From: Brachypterus glaber
Taxonomy: Eukaryota; Arthropoda; Insecta; Coleoptera; Kateretidae
Assembly: GCA_958510825.1 (NCBI GenBank)
Contig: OY294050.1
Location: 5,929,340-5,993,339, forward strand
Length of the DNA: 64,000 bases
Direction of reading: 5' to 3'
The notes below the pieces were generated by a model that was not told where the DNA came from, ran no database searches, and saw only the letters and a list, made by a program, of their open reading frames with translations. Below are positions 56,798 to 64,000 of this stretch, one piece after another. Position 1 is the first letter of the stretch. Each line of letters begins with the position of its first letter. The translations under genes and the position numbers were made by a program.

Positions 56798-59005
56798 TTT
56801 TTTATTTCAAAGTAAATCTGTAGTGCTCTTCCAGCTATTTTGGCTGTGAAGAGTTTATTAAACACGATTTCTTCCATTTTCCTTCAAATTGCAGAACATA
56901 AACAATACAATATCGTCTGACTCTAAACTAATTGCAATTATTTATTTACTATAATGATACTATAGTGTAGTCTATTGATGCCACTGGTGATATGACAAAA
57001 CATGAAAAAAAAAATCAAATAGCACCCCTATTTTTTTAGTAATTTGAAAAGTATGTATTATTTTAAATTCAATGAATTTTTAAGGAACAGAATTTTTTTA
57101 TAAAAAAAATCTGTTCTTTAAAATTTACGTCTAACCACGCGTTTGGTAATGAGAAGAATCCAGCGCATGCGCACTGATTTTCTTATTTTTGTATTGACGT
57201 ATGCCAAAATTTATTTTAAGGTTATGTGACATTCTTTTGCAGAATTTTACAAAAATATCTACTTTTTTCTTTCAAGCTAACAGTTTTTTTTAATTGGCTA
57301 AAAGTACTCAGTCAAATCGAAAACCTCTAAAATGAGGAAGTGGGCTTACTATAAACTTAGTTCTTAGTTAAATAGAAAGTTGCTCTTATGTCGTTCTGTC
57401 TTAAGTCCAATAATGCAGTAGGACTCCAAGGAAAAAACGGGGAGACGTTGGGAATACATAATTTCGTCGAACAAAAGTACGTATTGTACAATGTCGGGAC
57501 TAGCCTGACTAGAATACATAGTTTCAAATTACGTTTTTCATTGTGGTTAAATATTAAATAAAGTCCGCAGTTAAATGAATTATTTAAAATCTTCTACAAA
57601 TTGTATTAAGACAAAGAAAAAGTCTTGGCAAATTTTCTAGAAACTAGATGTTTTTAATTTAAAATTGTAAGAACAATGCCCTATGGTTTTTATTGTCAAT
57701 AAATTATTCAAAATATACAGCACAAAAACCACCAATCCCTCTGTGATGGGGAGTTTAAGTATTTTCTTTAAAGTCCATAGTAAAAAAATAGATGAAATTT
57801 TCTTTAAAATGACGTTCACACTTTGAATTTGGAGCTTTGTATGTCGAAATATATATAAATTTAATGTTGCCTCTCTCTCTCGACAAGATCCTGATGTCAT
57901 ATTTTTTATTTCAAAGTAAATCTGTAGTGCTCTTCCAGCTATTTTGGCTGTGAAGAGTTTATTAAACACGATTTCTTCCATTTTCCTTCAAATTGCAGAA
58001 CATAAACAATACAATATCGTCTGACTCTAAACTAATTGCAATTATTTATTTACTATAATGATACTATAGTGTAGTCTATTGATGCCACTGGTGATATGAC
58101 AAAACATGAAAAAAAAAATCAAATAGCACCCCTATTTTTTTAGTAATTTGAAAAGTATGTATTATTTTAAATTCAATGAATTTTTAAGGAACAGAATTTT
58201 TTTATAAAAAAAATCTGTTCTTTAAAATTTACGTCTAACCACGCGTTTGGTAATGAGAAGAATCCAGCGCATGCGCACTGATTTTCTTATTTTTGTATTG
58301 ACGTATGCCAAAATTTATTTTAAGGTTATGTGACATTCTTTGGCAGAATTTTACAAAAATATCTACTTTTTTCTTTCAAGCTAACAGTTTTTTTTTAATT
58401 GGCTAAAAGTACTCAGTCAAATCGAAAACCTCTAAAATTAGGAAGTGGGCTTACTATAAACTTAGTTCTTGGTTAAATAGAAAGTTGCTCTTATGTCGTT
58501 CTGTCTTAAGTCCAATAATGCAGTAGGACTCCAAGGAAAAAACGGGGAGACGTTGGGAATACATAATTTCGTCGAACAAAAGTACGTATTGTACAATGTC
58601 GGGACTAGCCTGACTAGAATACATAGTTTCAAATTACGTTTTTCATTGTGGTTAAATATTAAATAAAGTCCGCAGTTAAATGAATTATTTAAAATCTTCT
58701 ACAAATTGTATTAAGACAAAGAAAAAGTCTTGGCAAATTTTCTAGAAACTAGATGTTTTTAATTTAAAATTGTAAGAACAATGCCCTATGGTTTTTATTG
58801 TCAATAAATTATTCAAAATATACAGCACAAAAACCACCAATCCCTCTGTAATGGGGAGTTTAAGTATTTTCTTTAAAGTCCATAGTAAAAAAATAGATGA
58901 AATTTTCTTTAAAATGACGTTCACACTTTGAATTTGGAGCTTTGTATGTCGAAATATACATAAATGTAATGTTGCCTCTCTCTCTCGACAAGATCCTGAT
59001 GTCAT
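56798..59005. repeat. Direct tandem duplication, 1104-bp unit
   Basis: 56798-57901 and 57902-59005 are nearly identical over their whole length, including identical short open frames. Only scattered single-base differences are visible. Confidence 0.92.
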
Positions 59006-59854
59006 ATGACAAGTATTGGTTTGATTTCGACCGAGTGAGTAGTAAGTTTAATAGTATCCCCAAGAATTACTGTAATTTAAAATCTTCTACAAATTGTATT
59101 AAGACAAAGAAAAAGTCTTGGCAAATTTTCTAGAAACTAGACTTTTTTAATTTAAAATTGTAAGAACAATGCCCTATGGTTTTTATTGTCAATAAATTAT
59201 TCAAAATATACAGCACAAAAACCACCAATCCCTCTGTAATGGGGAGTTTAAGTATTTTCTTTAAAGTCCATAGTAAAAAAATAGATGAAATTTTCTTTAA
59301 AATGACGTTCACACTTTGAATTTGGAGCTTTGTATGTCGAAATATACATAAATGTAATGTTGCCTCTCTCTCTCGACAAGATCCTGATGTCATATGACAA
59401 GTATTGGTTTGATTTCGACCGAGTGAGTAGTAAGTTTAATAGTATCCCCAAGAATTACTGTAATTTAAAATCTTCTACAAATTGTATTAAGACAAAGAAA
59501 AAGTCTTGGCAAATTTTCTAGAAACTAGACTTTTTTAATTTAAAATTGTAAGAACAATGCCCTATGGTTTTTATTGTCAATAAATTATTCAAAATATACA
59601 GCACAAAAACCACCAATCCCTCTGTAATGGGGAGTTTAAGTCTTTTCTTTAAAGTCCATAGTAAAAAAATAGATGAAATTTTCTTTAAAATGACGTTCAT
59701 ACTTTGAATTTGGAGCTTTGTATGTCGAAATATATATAAATTTAATGTTGCCTCTCTCTCTCGACAAGATCCTGATGTCATATGATAAGTATTGGTTTGA
59801 TTTCGACCGAGTGAGTAGTAAGTTTAATAGTATCCCCAAGAATTACTGTAATTT
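58691..59854. repeat. Tandem array of three 388-bp units
   Basis: AAAATCTTCTACAAATTG recurs at 58691, 59079 and 59467. The first unit is the tail of the second 1104-bp copy plus 75 bp. Units are almost identical, the last slightly diverged. Confidence 0.93.
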
Positions 59855-59960
59855 GTTTTATTTTGTTGAAATCAATTCAAGATGAAAGTATTTAAAAATT
59901 GTATCTATTAAAATTATATTTAATTTAAAATTTAATAAAAATATTTCTGATACATGCAGT

Positions 59961-60004
59961 TTCGCCAAAATTGAAATATTTTATTTATTTGCAATTTTGG
60001 CGAA
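59961..60004. repeat. Family P terminal hairpin
   Basis: TTCGCCAAAATTG / CAATTTTGGCGAA with 18-bp loop. Same ends as the element at 9869-10133, with the interior lost. Confidence 0.75.
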
Positions 60005-60696
60005 GGTGTCACTATGGTTCCAGTTAATTTTAAATTTTCTTTTAAATTTTTCGTGTCTTTTTTCTGTTTTCAACCCTCTGACAAAGACACCTTATTCATA
60101 GAATGTTACTACGAAAACAATTTTTTTATAGCTTTTTATTTAAAGTTGAAATAAACAATAAAATAATTGTTTAGTATATTTGCTCTAAATTTTTCAATGT
60201 AAAATATTAAAAAATGAAAAAAAAAACATATTTTCATGTCTTACCAATCATTTAAAGTTGAAATACATAATAAAATCATTGTGGTCACTTTTTTCCCATA
60301 GTGCGGCTGTAGAGAAAAATCCAGACGTGTAAACTGAGTTCAGATTCGGTTTCAGCGCGCCAAAATACATATGGACTTTTGGTCCTACCCATGGCGCAGA
60401 CCACTTTTATTTTTTTGTGGGCCTGTGTAATTAATAAGTAGTTTATAAATTAATTAGTAAATATTGTATGAAAAATAAAATCTTGTTTTAAAAATATTGT
60501 AAAAATAATCAATTTTTACTGTTTTCTTTTATCGCACTCGTAAAGTTGCATTTTCAACAAATAAAAAACTATTATAGTTTATTTTATAGCCTAATAAAAT
60601 CTATAGATTTATAAAGGAAATATAACGATTGTTAAATTTATTTGAAACAATATTTTATTATATATAATATTTTTATGGAAAGTTCACCAACACACT

Positions 60697-60784
60697 AGCG
60701 TGGACGGGCAATGGCCGTGGCGACTAAGGCGTTCAGTACTAAATTTGGCTGGCTGCAGGGTGGGTTTGAGTTCCCGCGGTGCAC
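60697..60784 (+). mobile_element. tRNA-like SINE head, interrupted
   Basis: GGCCGTGGCGACTAAGGCG resembles an A-box region, and GGGTTTGAGTTCCC (60762-60775) a B box in a T arm. The sequence is cut at GTGCAC by the next element. Confidence 0.45.
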
Positions 60785-61209
60785 GGAAAAAAAATTATAG
60801 CTAGGAGCGCTATAACACACATACCAAGCAAATTATAATCGCTTATTATATAAATACAAGGCTTTCTCTTACAATTATGGCAGTCAGTGTAAAAATTTAT
60901 ATGAAATACTTTAATTGTTTAGTGAATAATAAAATATAACAAATAGTATGGCATTTATAGCTTAAATAGATTTAATTATTGTCCGTGCTAATAATTTTTA
61001 TAATATAATAAAATTTCTGTAAATTTATAATAGTGCCTGTAATAAATATAATCGTGTCTGTAATATATATAATCGTTTCCAATTTATTTTTAACATTATT
61101 AGTTATTGTGTCCCTTATAATCTATAGCTTAAATCACTATAATTTGCCACTGTTACCAAATATCTTATAATGTATAGCGCAGAGCCCACTAATTTCTTTC
61201 CGTGTGCAC
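60779..61209. mobile_element. 431-bp TIR element flanked by TGCAC
   Basis: TGCACGGAAA at the left and TTTCCGTGTGCAC at the right, with ATTATAGC...GCGCTATAA and TTATAATGTATAGCGC inverted just inside. TGCAC on both sides suggests a 5-bp target duplication. Interior is AT-rich, non-coding. Confidence 0.65.
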
Positions 61210-61834
61210 TATGCTGCCCAAACCCTGTTTTGGTGTCCAAAAAGGAAAAACGAATTTCATAAATAGAACATAAATTTGCCTATAAAACAATAACTAGACT
61301 ATTAGGCTTTATAAAAATGCATTGGTTTTGTTTTAACTTAATTAGGGTCTAAACTCCACTCGATTTTCTATACCCATGTAAAAGAAGCACATAATGTGTT
61401 CGGCCGTTTCTGGTGCTTCTGAGCATAGACGGCAAGTGTCGATTTCAGATTTTCCCATTTTTTAAAGATGATATCTTAACGGGCAGTGTCCGGTTAACAC
61501 CCTGTATAGGTCTTTAGGTCCGTCTTGCTGAGTTCGAGTATTTTTCTTGTTCGTTCAGGTTCATATTTTATGAATATTTTGGCCTGTTTTAAGTTTTGAT
61601 CTGTCCAATATCGAGTTTTGATTTTGTTTTTTTTTTATGCAATAACGTGTTATTATCCCCCTTTTATACATTGTTGTCAACTTTACCAACACACAGTTTA
61701 ACCGACGGTCATATTTTTTTCACATTTTTGCATACAAAACTATAAAACGCAGAGAAACCTGTGCGTCTGTCTGATGCCTGTCCATCTGACTGAACCTCTA
61801 TCCGTCTGTGTGTCACGAAATCATATTTTGGAAA
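61210..61834. other. Intergenic, nothing recognised
   Basis: No coding frame. 60005-60696, 61921-62877 and 63521-64000 are likewise AT-rich and blank. CAGTGTGTCCCAGGATTGG at 63901 may be the start of an element cut by the window end. Confidence 0.45.
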
Positions 61835-61920
61835 GAATATCGAAAGAAAACGCAATATACTATCCACAGTGAATAGCTTACAATGGAATGCGAGGCATTA
61901 CATATCTTCACGGCTTGTTT
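61835..61920 (+). repeat. Family Q repeat, copy 3
   Basis: AAACGCAATATACTATCCAC ... GCGAGGCATTACATATCTTC. Preceded by a GTCTGTCTG-like tract, as in several other families here. Confidence 0.6.
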
Positions 61921-62877
61921 TCAAAAGCCAATCATACAAAATTATAATAATTACTGCAACAATTATTGCTACCTTTGTATAAAGTAGTATTAATTAAAAT
62001 TAGACTATACAGGCAAAATAATAGGTAAATAATTAATTTGTCTAAATTGAAGTTTCCACTCGAATCAATAACTTTTCAAAGCTCAAAGCTCCGTGTTTCC
62101 GTACAAAGTAAAATAACCGCAATATACATTTTTCGAAAAAAAAAAAAATATTACAAAACTTTTTTTTAAATGAGAAATTTTTGAAAAAAAAGTATTTTGC
62201 CCCCCTTGACCCTCCCTACGTTTATATTAAAAACAATAGCAACTAAGAACCTTCTAAAAAACATATTTTCAAATTTAAAATATTTATCTTAAAGCTTCCT
62301 CCAGTTATCGTCACAAAAGTGACCTAAATATCTCTGGTTTGAGATATTTAGACAGACCAACTGACAGACAGAATGTTTTTTAGTAATACCGAATAATTTT
62401 TTAGCTAAGTTTGTTATTTGAATTTAGGAAAAAATTTTTGCTAACCAGTGCATGAGATACAGCGAATGCATGAGAAAATCCTGAATAAAAACAAAAAAAT
62501 TCACACGATTTAAAAGTAAAAAGTGTCTTTTTTCATGCGCATGGGAAATAATATCATAGATGTGTCTAAAAGCAAAGCTATAGTGATTTTTTTTGAAATG
62601 TTTACCATTTTATTAGACGTTTTTCCATTACATTTTTATTTATTTATATATATTGTTTTTCCACTTAGTTTTGATTTTGATGAGTTTAAAACAATTTAAT
62701 TAAACAAAACCTAACTAATTTTAAATGTTAAAGTCTAAACTAAGAAAACAAACGAAAGAGCCCAAGGTAAACTTGAATTGATTTATCAAGGTTGACGCAT
62801 ACTAATTCGGGAATTTCAACATAAGCAGCTAAATTGTTTTTTTTTTTCTGGAAAGTGGTGTTTTTTAAATAGTTACT

Positions 62878-63520
62878 TTTTCTTCAAGCGTACTAAAATG
62901 TTTATATTTTATAACTGAAGACACTAGTTAGAATTGATCTATTTTTTTACAGTAAAAAAATAAGTACATTGTTGTTCGCCTTAAAAAAAAGTTAGTGTAA
63001 AACCACCACTGGTAGCAGCACTCTTTGACGTTGATGACAGTCATACTTCAACCTTTTTTGTTTATTATGTAAACAGGTGGTTGACTCGAGATTCTGTGCA
63101 AAAACCTTGTGTGAAATTGATTAAAAATGACTGAAGAATATATTGTTTATACACCTACAAATCTCTCCGAAATTGCAAATTCTACATTAGACAAGTTACC
63201 ATCGAAATCTCGAAAAGTGTACGATTTAGTCTACAAAAAAAATTTTAAATGAGCTAAGGAAGGCTTAAGTTTATTTTGAAAGGGTTTTATTGGCCTATTT
63301 TAATAGAAAACATACTTTATTATTAAATAAATTAAATTTAAAAATTAATATTTAAACAAAATATATAGGATGCTTGAAGAAAAAGTAGTATGTTTCACTC
63401 AGAGGAAAAGTGCTTTTTTTACTCGTCTGTAGTTTCCGGACTCCGCTTCGCGTCGTCCTTAAATTGTACAGAGTAGTAAAAAAAGCTTCACTTTTCCTCC
63501 TAGTAAAACAATATACTCTT
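62878..63520 (+). repeat. Family N repeat, copy 2, with inserted segment
   Basis: CTTTTTCTTCAAGCGTACTA ... GATGCTTGAAGAAAAAG, followed by a small TIR unit (63387-63513) CACTCAGAGGAAAAGTG / CACTTTTCCTCCTAGT. Compared with copy 1, about 340 extra bases (roughly 62995-63350) include the small frame at 63127. Confidence 0.7.
63127..63252 (+). CDS. Small 41-codon frame, possible exon of an unrecognised gene or transposon
   Basis: ATG at 63127 to TGA at 63252. The product starts MTEEYIVYTPTNLS and contains LPSKSRKVYDLVYKKNFK. The LPSKS(R/K)xxYxxxYxxF pattern resembles, from memory, the N-terminus of insect proteins with a Crypton-type tyrosine recombinase (DUF3504-like) domain. If so, the frame breaks just after that motif. 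Its codon composition is less extreme than the flanks. It lies in an insertion within family N. No splice donor is evident. Could be chance. Confidence 0.3.
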   Translation: MTEEYIVYTPTNLSEIANSTLDKLPSKSRKVYDLVYKKNFK

Positions 63521-64000
63521 TTTTTAATTAATCTTATAATTTTTATAGAACATACTCTTCTTTTGGGTCCTGGTAAAGAATTAACTATTATAGATCTGCT
63601 ATACGTCTAATAGTATTCGTCCGGAACTCAGTATTTATATTATGTTAAGTATAATTATGTTTGTACTACCTCTATACCCAACTACAAATTACAGGTGTTT
63701 TGTTTAGAATTGCACATATATGTACCATTTCGTTTATTTTATGTTATAATAATTTAATGATTAACTGTGTTTGATTTTAAATTTTTTACCAAATTATTTA
63801 TTTTTTCTTTTTTTTTCTTTTTTTATTTCTAGTTGAATAAATTAAAAAAAAAAAAATCATAATATACGAATAGCTCAGATACATTTTCGTATTTTCGTAT
63901 ACAGTGTGTCCCAGGATTGGTGAAACGACTCTTGTAAAAGATAAAAAATTCTCGATTTAAGTTTTCATTTTTTGGGGTTCTGATTAATTTGTTTTCATAA

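Noticed and set aside
57637..59839. Repeated minus-strand frames beginning MEEIVFNKLF and MTSGSCRERE
   Set aside because: They repeat because the DNA is duplicated. No splice sites, no recognised domain, and the frames overlap each other in different phases.
1..64000. CRISPR array, bacterial operon or integrated virus
   Set aside because: No regular spacer array, no Shine-Dalgarno-led gene series and no viral polymerase, capsid or envelope frames seen; all genes are spliced animal genes.

Overview
The window is nuclear DNA of an arthropod, almost certainly an insect. It is AT-rich, has spliced genes with GT-AG introns, and is crowded with short inverted-repeat transposons and microsatellites. 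I cannot fix the species. A beetle-like genome is a guess from the repeat load. An intact-looking LARGE gene argues against Drosophila, which as I recall lacks it.

Three protein-coding genes are supported, all between 15.2 and 35.8 kb. (1) A delta/gamma-type sarcoglycan on + (coding exons 15263-22582). (2) Mitochondrial ribosomal protein bL28m (mRpL28) on - (five exons, 28543 down to 27060). (3) A LARGE-type xylosyl/glucuronyltransferase on + (about ten exons, 29025-35795), divergent from mRpL28 with about 0.5 kb between them. Sarcoglycan belongs to the dystrophin-glycoprotein complex and LARGE builds the matriglycan sugar on dystroglycan, so two parts of one muscle/matrix adhesion system lie within 21 kb. 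LARGE has two irregularities: no in-frame ATG in its first recognisable exon, and an apparent one-base loss in a T run of exon 9.

0-15 kb has no gene I can support. It holds a tRNA-headed SINE-like unit, a 5'-truncated LINE with perfect 12-bp target duplication, a decayed TTAA-flanked piggyBac-like element with a transposase remnant, and a dozen hairpin MITE-like elements. One of these (9869-10133) carries a hammerhead-ribozyme-like core. 15-36 kb holds the genes, whose introns are full of MITEs. Two large foldback elements of about 1 kb follow the sarcoglycan gene.

36-64 kb has no supported host gene. It contains a 200-base assembly gap, a 4.7-kb satellite array of roughly 150-bp monomers with a 1.8-kb higher-order period, a near-perfect 87-nt-arm hairpin, further copies of the dispersed families, a nested MITE insertion, a 36-bp tandem repeat, a young 1104-bp duplication continued as three 388-bp units, and a 41-codon reading frame at 63.1 kb.

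Coordinates of the coding exons are worked out from splice signals and reading frame. Boundaries of the repeats are by eye and can be off by several bases. Similarity to known proteins is from memory of family sequences, not from a search.
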